Assembly: GCF_902459475.1 (NCBI RefSeq)
Contig: NZ_LR699114.1
Span: 1,302,001 to 1,366,000, forward strand
Direction: 5' to 3'
Length of the DNA stretch: 64,000 bases
Source of the DNA: Aquicella lusitana
GTDB taxonomy: Bacteria > Pseudomonadota > Gammaproteobacteria > DSM-16500
The notes under the pieces are model-generated. The model was not told the DNA's origin, made no database searches, and saw only the letters and a program-made list of their open reading frames with translations. Position 1 is the first letter of the stretch; every line of letters starts with the position of its first letter. Positions 21,702 through 32,342 of the stretch are shown in pieces. A program made the translations under genes and the position numbers.

Positions 21702-23582
21702 CTAGACTTCAATCTTGGCGTTTGCCTTCTGGCTTTGCTTATATAATTCGTATTCAAGCAGCCCTTCACTATTTTGTACCTGCTCGGCAAAAACGGCATA
21801 TTGCTTTTTATCAAGCGAGCCCTGCTTGACGGATTTCAATGCCACAATGCCATAGCCATTTGGCAGTTTCGTTACACCATATGTGGCTTTGCCCGAATTG
21901 GGGATAGGCGCAGGCAAACTGAAGGCCGTATCTAAAATAGCCGAATCCACTTGCTTGGAATAACGGCCAATGTTGCCTGTTTTATTCCATGTCAAATTAA
22001 AAGACGCAGCCAAGGTGACAGGATCACTACCAGCCTGCAATTTCGCCTTAAAATCTTCAGCAAACTTGGCTGCACGCGCTTCCGCTTCTTCTGTTTTGAG
22101 TTTGTCTTCAATTTGCCTTGAAATATCTTTCAGCGGTATCAGCGTTGAAGGAATGTGCGACTTCATTCGCAGCACAATCACAGTTTCAGGGTTCAGCTGA
22201 ATAACATCGCTATTGTTTTGCAGATTCATCACATCATTGCTGAAGGCCACATCCCTTACCTTTTTATGCTGTGAAATATCGCTGCCAGATTTATCTTTGC
22301 TAAACAGCTCGCTGGTTTTAATAGGTAAATTCAGCGTTTTTGCCGCGGTTTGCAAACTATCCGGGTGTTCATAAGTCAGATCGGCCAGCTGCTCCCGCAA
22401 CTCGGCAAACTTTTCTTCAGCATGCTGACGGATATAGGCTTCTTTTACCTTGTCCCTGACCGCATCCAAAGGTTGTATTTTAGGTTCCTTGATATCTATT
22501 ACCTTAACAAGGACAATGCCTTTTGGCGTGGTGATGGGCTCAGAAATCTGGCCGGGCTTGGTCAAGCCTGCCACAGCTTTTTGCCATTCAGCTGGGATCT
22601 GGGTCAGCACCATCCAGTCTTGTCCTTTGAGATTGGCGTCACTGGGATATTGCTGCGCAATCTGGGAAAAATCATTGCCCTGCGCGATAGCCTGCAACGC
22701 CGCCTCAGCCTTGCGTTGGGCCGTAGCAAAGTCTTCCTGCGAAGCTGTTGCTGGCACAGGAATTTCTATACTGGCAAGCTTCCAAGAAGTTGGTTGGGTA
22801 TAGGAGTTAATATTTTCATTATAAAAGCTCTTTAACACTGCCTCAGTTGGATGAATGCGACTTGATAATTCCTTGAGCGACAATTCAATATAATCCACAT
22901 TCATCTGTTCGGGCGTCATGAAATCATTTTTATGCTGTTCGTAGTACGCTTTGATTTTTTCAGGCGCAATGACAATAGGCTGCGAAAGGAAATAATGTAA
23001 GGGAATATTGATATATTCAATATCGCGTTCCTGATTAACCAAGGCAATGGTGTAATTCGTTTCGTCAGGCAGGGAAAAAGAAGTCAGAATAATACCCAAT
23101 TTAGGCTGATCGATCAGCAGACTGGTTTTGATCAACTCAAGAAACTCGCCAGTGGATAAGAGGGAAGAAGATAAAATTTCCTGGAAACGGTCAACTGAAA
23201 ATTGCCCATCTACCTGGAATTCCGGCATGCTTTGCAAATAACTGTCAATCTGGCGATCAGAGACATGGAACCCTTCTTCAACGGAAGCTTGCTTCAGCAC
23301 TTCGATTTCGATTAATGTCTGCAAGGCTCGATCTTTTAACGCTGTCTCATCCTTCGCAGCATTCAAGCCGTACTGAACTTGTGCCTGACGGCGAAGACGC
23401 TCATATGCAACAGTCAATTGCTCTCTGGTGATCTCGGTACCATTTACCTGAGCAACAACGCTATTATTGGTGCCGCCTGTGAAATAGCTATGAATCCCCC
23501 ACAGGGCAAATGACAGAATGATGATTGTAACAATGACGCCTGCTATCCAACCTTGTGTATAGTCACGAATGGTTTGAAGCAT
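21702..23582 (-). CDS. ppiD: Periplasmic peptidyl-prolyl isomerase / chaperone PpiD
   Basis: A membrane-anchored periplasmic folding factor for outer-membrane and exported proteins. The 626-residue protein starts MLQTIRDYTQGWIAG, the PpiD signature just before a single N-terminal membrane helix, and carries SurA-N-like helices, a parvulin-type PPIase domain (near residues 250-370, with a glycine-rich GQDWMVLTQIPAEWQKAV stretch) and a C-terminal second parvulin-like part. The ATG at 23582 is chosen over one 17 codons upstream because it gives the family N-terminus. HU lies upstream on the same strand as in most gammaproteobacteria, with two tRNA genes in between. Confidence 0.93.
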   Translation of the reverse strand: MLQTIRDYTQGWIAGVIVTIIILSFALWGIHSYFTGGTNNSVVAQVNGTEITREQLTVAYERLRRQAQVQYGLNAAKDETALKDRALQTLIEIEVLKQASVEEGFHVSDRQIDSYLQSMPEFQVDGQFSVDRFQEILSSSLLSTGEFLELIKTSLLIDQPKLGIILTSFSLPDETNYTIALVNQERDIEYINIPLHYFLSQPIVIAPEKIKAYYEQHKNDFMTPEQMNVDYIELSLKELSSRIHPTEAVLKSFYNENINSYTQPTSWKLASIEIPVPATASQEDFATAQRKAEAALQAIAQGNDFSQIAQQYPSDANLKGQDWMVLTQIPAEWQKAVAGLTKPGQISEPITTPKGIVLVKVIDIKEPKIQPLDAVRDKVKEAYIRQHAEEKFAELREQLADLTYEHPDSLQTAAKTLNLPIKTSELFSKDKSGSDISQHKKVRDVAFSNDVMNLQNNSDVIQLNPETVIVLRMKSHIPSTLIPLKDISRQIEDKLKTEEAEARAAKFAEDFKAKLQAGSDPVTLAASFNLTWNKTGNIGRYSKQVDSAILDTAFSLPAPIPNSGKATYGVTKLPNGYGIVALKSVKQGSLDKKQYAVFAEQVQNSEGLLEYELYKQSQKANAKIEV

Positions 23583-23662
23583 TGTTGTGCTCTCTATTTG
23601 CAAAAAAGGCGCGTCTTTGTCACCAAGACACACCTTATTTTTGATCGATGGACATAATTTAA

Positions 23663-23736
23663 CGGAGTGGACGGGACTCGAACCCGCGACCCCCGGCGTG
23701 ACAGGCCGGTATTCTAACCAACTGAACTACCACTCC
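23663..23736 (-). tRNA. tRNA-Asp (GTC)
   Basis: A 74-nt cloverleaf: acceptor arms GGAGTGG/CCACTCC with discriminator G, D-loop with AGTTGGTTAGA, anticodon loop CTGTCAC giving GTC, extra loop, and T arm GCGGG-TTCGAGT-CCCGT. The 3' CCA is not encoded. It lies 43 bp from tRNA-Val and on the same strand. Confidence 0.97.
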
Positions 23737-23779
23737 TTGGAACACTTTTTATAGCAGTCTTTCGACTTTTAAACACTTT

Positions 23780-23852
23780 TGGGTGCTGAGGGGATCGAAC
23801 CCGCGACCTTCGCCTTGTAAGGGCGACGCTCTCCCAGCTGAGCTAAGCACCC
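23780..23852 (-). tRNA. tRNA-Val (TAC)
   Basis: A 73-nt cloverleaf: acceptor arms GGGTGCT/AGCACCC with discriminator A, D-loop AGCTGGGAGA, anticodon loop giving TAC, and T arm with TTCGATC. The 3' CCA is not encoded. It sits between HU and tRNA-Asp, and the three are likely co-transcribed. Confidence 0.97.
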
Positions 23853-23894
23853 AGCAAATCCGCACTGCTTAAGACCCAGTAACGGAATCAAATC

Positions 23895-24182
23895 TTAGGA
23901 TTTTGCATCCTCTTTTACAGCTTCTTTAAGTGCTTTGCCAGCTTTAAAGCCAACCACTTTTGCTGCATTAATTTTAATCTTTTCGCCAGTTGAAGGATTT
24001 CGTCCTTCACGAGCTGCGCGTTGTTTGACCGTAAACGTACCAAAGTTAACGATCACAACTGGATCACCCTTTTGTAATGAGATAGTTACACCTTCAAGCA
24101 GCGCATCAAGCGCACGGGATGCAGATGACTTCGTCAGCTCTGCCTTCTCAGCAATCAGGTCGATCAATTCTGCTCTATTCAT
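23895..24182 (-). CDS. hupB: DNA-binding protein HU
   Basis: Small histone-like protein that bends and compacts DNA. At 95 residues it has the family length and the signature [12 protein letters not shown] (the DNA-binding beta-arm) after [14 protein letters not shown]. It lies between lon and ppiD as in E. coli. A consensus sigma-70 promoter precedes it (see 24279-24308). Confidence 0.97.
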   Translation of the reverse strand: MNRAELIDLIAEKAELTKSSASRALDALLEGVTISLQKGDPVVIVNFGTFTVKQRAAREGRNPSTGEKIKINAAKVVGFKAGKALKEAVKEDAKS

Positions 24183-24278
24183 ACTTTTTTCTCTCTATCC
24201 ATAATTAAACGAGTGTGTTTCATTCGCCTGCCTGCCATAAACATTCCGTGTAAATTAATGACTTGCAACGAAGTGTGA

Positions 24279-24308
24279 TTTATACCAATAGGGTGAAACT
24301 TATGTCAA
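24279..24308 (-). promoter_or_regulatory. Sigma-70 promoter of HU
   Basis: Reading the minus strand: TTGACA (24308-24303), an 18-bp spacer, then TATAAA (24284-24279). The expected 5' UTR is about 90 nt. It is one of the strongest promoters recognisable in the window, in keeping with an abundant protein. Confidence 0.7.
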
Positions 24309-24653
24309 GCAAGTTAATGTGTTTTTATTAGATTTTTACGGAATACGCTCAAGGCTGCTTCAAACCTGTGCAAGGGCGAGTGACTGGCCCATGGCCTCTG
24401 CTTAAATTATGAGCTTAATGGTGGTGTTAATCATCTTCCATCCGCGTAGACGGGAAATCTATTCATCCCTGGCAATAATAGTGTCATAAAAGCGATGAAT
24501 CCGCTTGCGTGGGAAGACAGAGGATAACGCAGGAATAAGACAGCTTGGTCAATACTACCAGGCACAGTAAAAGTTAAACTTTTTTATTGGGTAAGGATTG
24601 GAAATTCTCTGGATGACAACCCCGCGATCTGGTCGCGGGGTGACAATGACAGA
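24309..24653. other. Gene-free region between HU and lon
   Basis: No open frame with a ribosome-binding site is seen on either strand. It holds the upstream flank of the HU promoter and, near the lon 3' end, a G+C-rich hairpin (24620-24640). Nothing else recognised. Confidence 0.5.
24620..24640. terminator. Hairpin downstream of lon
   Basis: Arms CCCCGCGA and TCGCGGGG around a 5-nt loop, 13 bp after the lon stop codon on the minus strand. There is no U-tract. Flanking GATGACAA and TGACAATGAC resemble the GTCATCCCCGC-type dispersed repeat, so it may be an intergenic repeat that terminates lon. Confidence 0.5.
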
Positions 24654-27092
24654 TTAATGCGCTCTAATGCGTTCCGGTTTTTCATTTTTACGCAGTTTTA
24701 CTTTCTTACCCACACTGACCAGCGATGACTTGCCCTTTTTGCCTTTGCGGGCTAACCGCTCGGGGTAACCGCTGACAGCGGCGCTTAACACTTCGTCAAT
24801 CCAGCGCACGGGTTTGATGTTTAAATCCTGCTTAATGTTGTCAGGAATTTCTTTCAGATCCTTGACGTTTTCCAAAGGAATAATAACGTTTTTAATGCCG
24901 CTTCGGTGTGCAGCCAACAGTTTTTCTTTTACGCCGCCTATGGGCAATACCTCACCTCGCAAGGTAATTTCACCCGTCATGGCATAATCCGCTCGTACAG
25001 GCAATTGTGTTATCACTGAAACCAGTGCCGTGCACATGCTGATACCCGCGCTAGGCCCATCTTTAGGTGTGGCACCTTCGGGAACATGGATATGAATATC
25101 GTGTTTATCAAAGAAGTTCTTGGGCACGTTTAACAGGTCTGAGCGAGCCCTGACAACGGATAGCGCTGCCTGGATGGACTCTTGCATAATCTCACCCAAC
25201 TGGCCGGTATAAATGGTTTTGCCCTTACCCGGCAAGATGACTGCTTCAATGCTGAGTAACTCGCCACCCACTTCAGTCCACGCAAGACCTTTGACCTGAC
25301 CGATCTGATCCTGCTGTTCTGCGATGTCATAACGAAAACGCCTGACGCCCAGATAATGTTCAAGATCATCCGGCTCAATGCGTGCATTTTCGCCTTTCGT
25401 TTTCAGTAACACTTCCTTCACGACTTTTCGGCAAATTTTAGAAATCTCTCTTTCAAGATTACGTACGCCCGCCTCTCTTGTGTAATACCGGATGATGTGC
25501 GATACGGTTTCAGCCGGAATTTCGATTTCCGAGGGCTTTAATCCAGCCGCTTCAATCTGTTTTGGAATCAGATGGCGGATGGCAATATTCACTTTTTCAT
25601 CTTCGGTATAACCTGGAATACGGATGATTTCCATACGGTCACGTAAAGCCGGCGGAATATCGAGGGTATTGGCTGTCGCCACAAACATCACATGAGAAAG
25701 ATCATAATCCACTTCCAGATAATGATCGTTGAATGCGTGATTTTGTTCAGGGTCTAGCACTTCCAGCAAAGCTGAAGCGGGATCGCCGCGAAAATCCATC
25801 GACATTTTATCAATTTCATCCAACATAAAGAGTGGATTATTGACATTTACCTTACCGAGTTTCTGGATAATCTTGCCTGGCATCGCCCCAATATAAGTGC
25901 GTCGATGACCACGAATTTCGGCTTCATCACGCACGCCGCCCAAAGACATACGCACAAATTTACGGCCTGTTGCATTGGCAATAGACTGACCTAATGATGT
26001 CTTGCCTACACCAGGGGGACCAACCAAACAGAGAATCGGGCCCTTCAGTTTCTTCACGCGTTTTTGTACAGCAAGATATTCAATGATGCGTTCTTTAACT
26101 TCCTTAAGACCATAATGCTCGGTTTCAAGGATTTTTTCCGCGCTCGCGAGATTAACACGCGCGGAGCTACGTTTGCTCCAGGGCAGTGACAACATGACAT
26201 CCAAATAGTTACGGGACACGGTTGCTTCAGCTGATTGCATAGGCATGCTTTTGAGCTTGGCTAGTTCCGCTTCCGCTTTTTCACGTGCTTCATTTGACAT
26301 GCCCGCCTGTTCAATTTTCTTGGCCAAGGCTTCGAACTCATTGGGCACGTTCTCAATTTCACTTAGCTCTTTCTGTATCGCTTTAATCTGTTCATTTAAA
26401 TAATATTCACGCTGGGTTTTTTCCATTTGACGCTTGACACGTCCGCGAATTTTCTTTTCCACCTGAAGCAAATCAATTTCGCTTTCAAGCAACGCCATCA
26501 GTTTTTCAAGCCGCTTTGGCAAACTCTCCTGTTCCAGCAGCTTCTGCTTTTCATCCAGCTTGATATTGAGATGCGCAGCGATGGTATCACCCAGGCGACT
26601 GCCGTCTTCGATGGCAAGAATAGAAGCCATGATTTCAGCAGGAATTTTCCTATTGAGTTTGACGTATTGTTCAAACTGGGACTTCAATGACCGTACAAAA
26701 ATTTCGACCTCACGGTCATTAATATTTTTATCATCAATCAATTCTATATCAGCAAGAAAGTACTCCTGATTTTCGACGAAGCGCGTAATACTGCCGCGCT
26801 TTACACCTTCAACCAGGACTTTTACCGTGCCGTCAGGGAGCTTGAGCAATTGCAGAACGGTTGCCAGTGTGCCAACACGATGAATGGCCTGTTCGCCAGG
26901 CTGATCATCCGTCGCATTTTTTTGCGTGGATAACAGGATTTGTTTGTCCGCGGCCATCGCCACATCCAAAGCCTTGATGGATCGTTCGCGTCCAACAAAT
27001 AAAGGTACAACCATATAGGGATAAACCACTACATCCCGCAATGGTAAAACTGGAACACTTAAGGTGTTTGCATCACTTGGAATGGACGCCAT
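24654..27092 (-). CDS. lon: ATP-dependent protease Lon
   Basis: Cytoplasmic AAA+ serine protease that degrades misfolded and regulatory proteins. The 812 residues contain the N-terminal substrate-binding domain, a central coiled coil, Walker A GPPGVGKTS near 360, Walker B, sensor regions, and the protease domain with catalytic Ser681 in PKDGPSAGIS and Lys724 in GGVKEKLL. After the protease domain is a 30-residue Lys/Arg-rich tail. A GGAGG box lies 7 bp before the ATG. It is downstream of clpX and upstream of HU, the usual order. Confidence 0.98.
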   Translation of the reverse strand: MASIPSDANTLSVPVLPLRDVVVYPYMVVPLFVGRERSIKALDVAMAADKQILLSTQKNATDDQPGEQAIHRVGTLATVLQLLKLPDGTVKVLVEGVKRGSITRFVENQEYFLADIELIDDKNINDREVEIFVRSLKSQFEQYVKLNRKIPAEIMASILAIEDGSRLGDTIAAHLNIKLDEKQKLLEQESLPKRLEKLMALLESEIDLLQVEKKIRGRVKRQMEKTQREYYLNEQIKAIQKELSEIENVPNEFEALAKKIEQAGMSNEAREKAEAELAKLKSMPMQSAEATVSRNYLDVMLSLPWSKRSSARVNLASAEKILETEHYGLKEVKERIIEYLAVQKRVKKLKGPILCLVGPPGVGKTSLGQSIANATGRKFVRMSLGGVRDEAEIRGHRRTYIGAMPGKIIQKLGKVNVNNPLFMLDEIDKMSMDFRGDPASALLEVLDPEQNHAFNDHYLEVDYDLSHVMFVATANTLDIPPALRDRMEIIRIPGYTEDEKVNIAIRHLIPKQIEAAGLKPSEIEIPAETVSHIIRYYTREAGVRNLEREISKICRKVVKEVLLKTKGENARIEPDDLEHYLGVRRFRYDIAEQQDQIGQVKGLAWTEVGGELLSIEAVILPGKGKTIYTGQLGEIMQESIQAALSVVRARSDLLNVPKNFFDKHDIHIHVPEGATPKDGPSAGISMCTALVSVITQLPVRADYAMTGEITLRGEVLPIGGVKEKLLAAHRSGIKNVIIPLENVKDLKEIPDNIKQDLNIKPVRWIDEVLSAAVSGYPERLARKGKKGKSSLVSVGKKVKLRKNEKPERIRAH

Positions 27093-27191
27093 TGTGACCC
27101 CTCCATATAATTCTTCAATTAGCTCACTATCCCTGCATTCTGCCCATGGGCAATTGCGCTGGATATCTATTTATTAAGTATAAGCCATTCG

Positions 27192-28475
27192 CTACTCAGC
27201 TGCCGTGGATGATGACTGGTCATGGTTTTCGTAAATAACGATAGGCTTTGTTTCACCATGAATGGCAGCTTCATCAATAATTACTTTAGAGACATGATTT
27301 AAGGAAGGAAGTTCATACATTATGTCTAATAAGGTTTTTTCCAGAATGGAACGCAATCCCCTGGCGCCGGTTTTCTTTTCCACACATCGCTCAGCGATGG
27401 TATGGAGTGCGGCATCACGAAACTCCAGCGTGACACCTTCCATCTCAAAAAGCTTACGATATTGTTTAATCAGGGCATTCTTAGGTTCTGTCAGAATGCT
27501 GACTAATGCATCTTTATCCAGCTCTTCGAGTGTGGCAACAACAGGTAAACGTCCGATCAGTTCAGGAATTAACCCGTATTTGATCAGATCAGCAGGCTCC
27601 GCTTCACGCAGAAGACTACTAACCGTTTTTGAGTCATCTTTACCATGAATTTCAGCGGAAAAACCAATGCCCGATTTTTCAGATCGGTCACGGATCAGCT
27701 TTTCCAGTCCCGCAAACGCCCCACCGCAGACAAACAGGATGTTGCGTGTATCAACTTGGATAAATTCCTGCTGCGGATGCTTTCTTCCGCCTTGTGGAGG
27801 AACAGAGGCAATGGTTCCTTCAATCAGCTTAAGCAATGCCTGCTGCACACCCTCGCCTGATACATCGCGGGTAATGGATGGATTTTCTGATTTACGGGAA
27901 ATTTTATCAATTTCATCAATGTAAACGATCCCCATTTGCGCTTTTGACACATCATAGTCACAACGTTGAAGAAGCTTTTGTATAATGCTTTCAACGTCTT
28001 CACCCACGTAGCCGGCTTCTGTAAGGGTAGTCGCATCAGCGATGACAAAGGGCACATTTAAAAGGCGCGCCAAGGTTTCAGCCAAGAGCGTTTTACCGCT
28101 GCCTGTAGGACCGATGAGCAGAATATTACTTTTATTCAGCTCGACTTCATCCTGTTTTGAATGATTGCGCAAACGCTTATAGTGGTTGTAAACCGCCACC
28201 GATAGAACTTTTTTAGCCTGCGTTTGCCCAATGACATACTCGTCCAGCGTTTTGCAAATTTCTACCGGGGTAGGCAGCTTGGGTAAGGTATCCGAAGGGG
28301 TGGCGGACTTATCATCCCGCGCCTCTTCATTGATGATGTCATTACAAAGCGAAACACATTCATCACAAACATAAACAGACGGCCCTGCTATCAGCTTGCG
28401 TACTTCATGCTGGCTTTTGCCACAAAATGAGCAGTGAAATACCTTATCTCTATTGCCGCGCTGGTCATTACTCAT
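27192..28475 (-). CDS. clpX: ATP-dependent Clp protease ATP-binding subunit ClpX
   Basis: AAA+ unfoldase that recognises tagged substrates and feeds them to ClpP. The 427-residue protein begins with the C4 zinc-finger domain ([10 protein letters not shown] and CDECVSLC), then Walker [13 protein letters not shown] near 120, Walker B VYIDEIDK, the pore GYVG loop, and the IGF-type ClpP-contact loop as SGIGFSAEI. It follows clpP with a 75-bp gap. Confidence 0.98.
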   Translation of the reverse strand: MSNDQRGNRDKVFHCSFCGKSQHEVRKLIAGPSVYVCDECVSLCNDIINEEARDDKSATPSDTLPKLPTPVEICKTLDEYVIGQTQAKKVLSVAVYNHYKRLRNHSKQDEVELNKSNILLIGPTGSGKTLLAETLARLLNVPFVIADATTLTEAGYVGEDVESIIQKLLQRCDYDVSKAQMGIVYIDEIDKISRKSENPSITRDVSGEGVQQALLKLIEGTIASVPPQGGRKHPQQEFIQVDTRNILFVCGGAFAGLEKLIRDRSEKSGIGFSAEIHGKDDSKTVSSLLREAEPADLIKYGLIPELIGRLPVVATLEELDKDALVSILTEPKNALIKQYRKLFEMEGVTLEFRDAALHTIAERCVEKKTGARGLRSILEKTLLDIMYELPSLNHVSKVIIDEAAIHGETKPIVIYENHDQSSSTAAE

Positions 28476-28550
28476 AAGATAAGCCTCTTCAGTTTATATT
28501 CCTATAAATAGGGATGATTTAGCTAAAATCAACCGCCCTTATTTATATTA

Positions 28551-29174
28551 TTACTTTTTATTGCTGCGATAATCGAGAATCTTATCAACGATCCCGTAAT
28601 CGCGGGCTCGTTCGGCGGCCATAAAATAATCCCTATCCGTATCCTTCGCGATAATTTCTATAGGCTGGCCAGTATGCTTGGCCAGAATTTCATTCAATCG
28701 AGCACGCACTTTTAATGTTTCTTCAGCATGAATGGCAATATCCGACGCTTGTCCCTGAACGCCACCCAGCGGCTGATGAATCATGACTCGCGCATTCGGC
28801 AGACAATAGCGCTTATTCTTTGATCCACCAGCAAGTAGTAAGGCGCCCATGCTGGCAGCCTGCCCTACGCACATCGTGCTCACATCAGGCTTGATGAATT
28901 GCATGGTGTCGTAGATAGCAAGACCCGCGGTGACAACGCCACCGGGAGAATTGATATAAACGGAAATGTCCTTGTCCGGATTTTCAGATTCTAAAAACAA
29001 CAACTGCGCCACAATCAAGTTGGCGACGTGGTCATCAATGGCTCCGCCAATAAAGATGACACGGTCTTTGAGCAACCTGGAATAAATATCAAACGCTCTT
29101 TCGCCTCTCGCGGTTTGCTCAACGACCATAGGCACCAATTGACTTCTGGTCGGATGATTCAGTATGTCAGACAT
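28551..29174 (-). CDS. clpP: ATP-dependent Clp protease proteolytic subunit
   Basis: Barrel-shaped serine peptidase that works with ClpX. The catalytic triad is visible as Ser108 ([10 protein letters not shown]), His133 (MIHQPLGG) and Asp182. The start at 29174 gives 207 residues, the length of E. coli ClpP, and has AGGGA 7 bp upstream; in-frame upstream ATGs would overlap the tig coding end. It lies 22 bp after tig. Confidence 0.97.
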   Translation of the reverse strand: MSDILNHPTRSQLVPMVVEQTARGERAFDIYSRLLKDRVIFIGGAIDDHVANLIVAQLLFLESENPDKDISVYINSPGGVVTAGLAIYDTMQFIKPDVSTMCVGQAASMGALLLAGGSKNKRYCLPNARVMIHQPLGGVQGQASDIAIHAEETLKVRARLNEILAKHTGQPIEIIAKDTDRDYFMAAERARDYGIVDKILDYRSNKK

Positions 29175-29196
29175 AACATTTCCCTTCATAAATATA

Positions 29197-30495
29197 TTAT
29201 ATACGAATACCTTTGAGTTCTGCATAACTCATGGTTTTCTCAGTCACGGACACATCTTCCATCAATTTGTCCAGGACTTGATCTTCCATGACTTGCGCTT
29301 CAATACCATTGCGGCGTTCAGGAGATGAAAGCCAGGCAATCACCTCTTGCGGATGCTCGTACGCTGCAGCAATTTCCTGTATGCGCTGATTCACACGGTC
29401 TTTATTGACTTGCAAATTCGCCTTTTTAGCATATTCTGCGATCAATAATCCCAAGCTTACCCGTTTTTTTGCCACATCATTGAAAGCAGCCATTTCTTCA
29501 TTGGAATGCTGATGATGATCATGGTGCTGATGCTGTGGATAAATCTCGTCATGGATGTTGTGCGCTTCGCGTTCCACTAATGATCGGGGCACATCGATTG
29601 GATTTTGTTCGAGCAATTGACGGAAAACCTGCTCTTTTAACTTTTCTTTCACCAAACGGTCACGTTCCTGTTCGAGTGATTGCTTGATCTGGTCTTTCAA
29701 ATCATCTACTTTCCCGCTTTTCACGCCTAATTTTTGCACAAAATCATCGTCTAATTCGGGCACATCTGCTTCAAAAACTTGCTTTATTTTTACCACAAAA
29801 TCAACTGGTTTTCCCGCTCTTTCAGCTGCCGGAAAATCAGCCGGAAAGCTTAAGTTCAAGGTACGCTCTTCTTCTGCCTTAGCACCCTTCAGGCCTTCTT
29901 CAAACCCAGGCAGCATGACCTTACTGCTGAGTTCCAGGGGAAAATTCTCGATTTTATTTTCTATATCAGACTTGCCTTCAAAAATCGCATAATAATCGAT
30001 AACAACCCGATCCTTTTCCTGTGCCGGCCTGTTTACCAATTTCCATTTAGCATATTGTTTGCGCAATTGTTCAACAACACGGTCTACATCGTCTGACGTC
30101 ACTTCCGTCACGGGCTTTTCAATCGTGCTCATCGAAAATTGAATATTTTCTATGTCTGGCAAGACTTCAAATGAAGCAATAAATTCCAAGGGTTGATTAG
30201 GCATCATCAACTTCGGTTCTACCTGTGGCTGGCTGACAGGCTTTAGATCCTGCTCAGTAATCGCCTCATAGAGTGATTTTTGCATCACTTCAGCCAGTGC
30301 TTCTTTGCGGGCGTCATCACCGAACCGCTGCTCGATATAGGAAACAGGCGCCTTGCCCGGGCGAAAACCCTTGATATTGGCTTTTTTGGCCAGCTTGTCG
30401 AGTTGTCTTGCATAAGCTTCTTCGACTTGGTTGGCTGGCACCACGATAGTCAGGCGGCGCTCGACGTTGTTCACTTTTTCAACTGATACTTGCAT
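29197..30495 (-). CDS. tig: Trigger factor
   Basis: Ribosome-bound chaperone and prolyl isomerase for nascent chains. The order is an N-terminal ribosome-binding domain with the GFRPGKAP signature near residue 45, a middle FKBP-type PPIase domain ([12 protein letters not shown]...), and a long helical C-terminal arm domain. A His-rich stretch (HQHHDHHQH) near residue 325 is unusual. The ATG at 30495 gives the canonical MQVSVE start and has GGGG 8 bp upstream. It is first in the tig-clpP-clpX-lon series. Confidence 0.97.
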   Translation of the reverse strand: MQVSVEKVNNVERRLTIVVPANQVEEAYARQLDKLAKKANIKGFRPGKAPVSYIEQRFGDDARKEALAEVMQKSLYEAITEQDLKPVSQPQVEPKLMMPNQPLEFIASFEVLPDIENIQFSMSTIEKPVTEVTSDDVDRVVEQLRKQYAKWKLVNRPAQEKDRVVIDYYAIFEGKSDIENKIENFPLELSSKVMLPGFEEGLKGAKAEEERTLNLSFPADFPAAERAGKPVDFVVKIKQVFEADVPELDDDFVQKLGVKSGKVDDLKDQIKQSLEQERDRLVKEKLKEQVFRQLLEQNPIDVPRSLVEREAHNIHDEIYPQHQHHDHHQHSNEEMAAFNDVAKKRVSLGLLIAEYAKKANLQVNKDRVNQRIQEIAAAYEHPQEVIAWLSSPERRNGIEAQVMEDQVLDKLMEDVSVTEKTMSYAELKGIRI

Positions 30496-30634
30496 GGTCA
30501 TGACCCCAATGAATCAAAAAATTTTGCCCTATAAAACAAAGGCTTCTCCTCTTTAGGAGTCCATTTTTAAAGGGCGTTATTATAGTAGGAATTTTTAAGT
30601 CTGTCTCTGTCTTTCATCTTGCTACAATTTGCTA

Positions 30635-30716
30635 TGCGAAAGGAGAGACTCGAACTCTCACGGGTTACCCCACTGGAACCTAAATCCAGCGCGTCTACCA
30701 GTTCCGCCACTTTCGC
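30635..30716 (-). tRNA. tRNA-Leu (TAG)
   Basis: An 82-nt class II tRNA: acceptor arms GCGAAAG/CTTTCGC with discriminator A, anticodon stem CTGGA/TCCAG with loop TTTAGGT giving TAG, a long variable arm, and T arm GAGAG-TTCGAGT-CTCTC. The 3' CCA is not encoded. It lies upstream of tig on the same strand, as a tRNA-Leu does in several gammaproteobacteria. Confidence 0.97.
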
Positions 30717-30937
30717 AATTCTCTTACCTTTAAGGATAGAACAGAACTGCCATTTTTACTGGAGTTTAAGATGACAATCAAGCGGTTAGTCGTATTTTTT
30801 ATTTGAGGAAGAATTGCCTGCACTGTCAGCACGCTCGCAGAGCATCAGAGCGCAGCGTTAAGAGAGGGCTTTGCGATAGTATTTTATCTCCAACTAATAT
30901 ATAACCTTGATTTTATCTCGCCTGGAGAAAACAAGGA

Positions 30938-32293
30938 ATGTTTCAGTCACATCATAAAAAAATGCTACCACTCGCAATGTTATTATATGGTTGCACTGTT
31001 TACGCCGGTCCGATCAGTCCCTCATCCCAAGATGCAAACATTTACAAAAATAGCTGGCTTGCTACCGCGCTCAAATTACAAAGTGAAATCGATCTTTATG
31101 TCCCACTGAATGAAGCGACATTCATCGGCACACATAATTCTTATAATGCCAGCCACTATGCCACCCCACTGCGCTATCTTGACCCCAATCAGACACTTTC
31201 GATTTACGACCAGCTGGAAGCGGGCGTGCGCAGCATCGAGCTGGATGCGCACTGGACGATGAATAGCCGCGCGGCTAAAGCGATTTTATTGTGTCACGGT
31301 CAGGATAATCATTTAGGCTGCAGCATTTTCGATCGTTCCATGTCAGAAGGACTGGAAGAAATTCGAAACTGGTTAAAAGCCAATCCGAAGGAAATTGTCC
31401 TGCTTTATATCGAGCGACATCTTGACAAGCATGAACCAAGACTTGCCGCCATGCTTGAAGAATACCTGGGTCCATTTATTTATAAAGCAAGTCTCGCTAG
31501 AAAAAATGGCGATAAACCCAAAGGATGTGTTGCACTTCCGAGCGCGCTTACCAAGGACGCCATTTTAAAAGCGGGAAAACAGTTGATTATTGTCACCAAA
31601 AATTGTGACGGATCCTCGGTTCGCTACGAAGAAGAAGATAAATTCAGCCAACACTGGAATGACTATGTCTTTGCCGGCATTGGCGATATACCTTCACGTC
31701 CTTATACATTTATAGACTCCACTATGAACGCATTCACTGCCTACCCTGATTGCGGAAAATCGACTGTGTTTCAGGATGACAATAACCATGTAAGCATGTG
31801 GCGCATATTTGAAGACCGAACGCGGTTATCAAGCATTGAGCGCCCACAAAGAAAATTACAGCCAGAAGACATGCAAGAATTGATGCGCTGCGGTATCAAT
31901 TGGCCAACGATGGATATGCTTACAACTGCGGATCCTCGCCTTGTTGCGGCTATCTGGAGCTGGGCGCCCTTTTATCCTCAGGAGAGCAAGGGACAATGTG
32001 CGATTTATAAAAAAGATTCAGGAATTCAAAATATTCCTTGCGAACAAATGGTAGCAGGCTATGCGTGCAGAGAGAAAAATACGAACGAGCTTAAAGCCGT
32101 TTCATTGATCGGTCCCTGGTCCAGCGGCGAGTCCACCTGCCAGCTTAGTGCCGGTAAAAACTGGCACTTTGCGACCCCTATTAATGGTTATCAAATGAAT
32201 AGTCTAAAAGAATCAATGGGGACGCTGATGCTAACCGAAGTAGGGTTAAATTATTCGGCAGACAAGAATGGGCATTGGGTAGCAAAAAATTAA
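30938..32293 (+). CDS. Secreted PI-PLC X-domain-like phosphodiesterase
   Basis: A 451-residue exported protein. It has a signal peptide (residues 1-23, ending VYA) and a phosphatidylinositol phospholipase C X-like domain: GTHNSYN with His66, QLEAGVRSIELDAHW with Glu101/Asp103, and CHGQDNH with His120. These correspond to the two general-base/acid His residues and acidic residues of PLC-like TIM barrels. The C-terminal ~100 residues are Cys-containing and not recognised. The substrate is unproven; cleavage of host or environmental phosphoinositides is plausible. It is probably a single-gene unit. Confidence 0.8.
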   Translation: MFQSHHKKMLPLAMLLYGCTVYAGPISPSSQDANIYKNSWLATALKLQSEIDLYVPLNEATFIGTHNSYNASHYATPLRYLDPNQTLSIYDQLEAGVRSIELDAHWTMNSRAAKAILLCHGQDNHLGCSIFDRSMSEGLEEIRNWLKANPKEIVLLYIERHLDKHEPRLAAMLEEYLGPFIYKASLARKNGDKPKGCVALPSALTKDAILKAGKQLIIVTKNCDGSSVRYEEEDKFSQHWNDYVFAGIGDIPSRPYTFIDSTMNAFTAYPDCGKSTVFQDDNNHVSMWRIFEDRTRLSSIERPQRKLQPEDMQELMRCGINWPTMDMLTTADPRLVAAIWSWAPFYPQESKGQCAIYKKDSGIQNIPCEQMVAGYACREKNTNELKAVSLIGPWSSGESTCQLSAGKNWHFATPINGYQMNSLKESMGTLMLTEVGLNYSADKNGHWVAKN

Positions 32294-32342
32294 TTAATTT
32301 AACCAGTTACAAATAATCGGCACGTCATCTGCTTCCGCCAAA

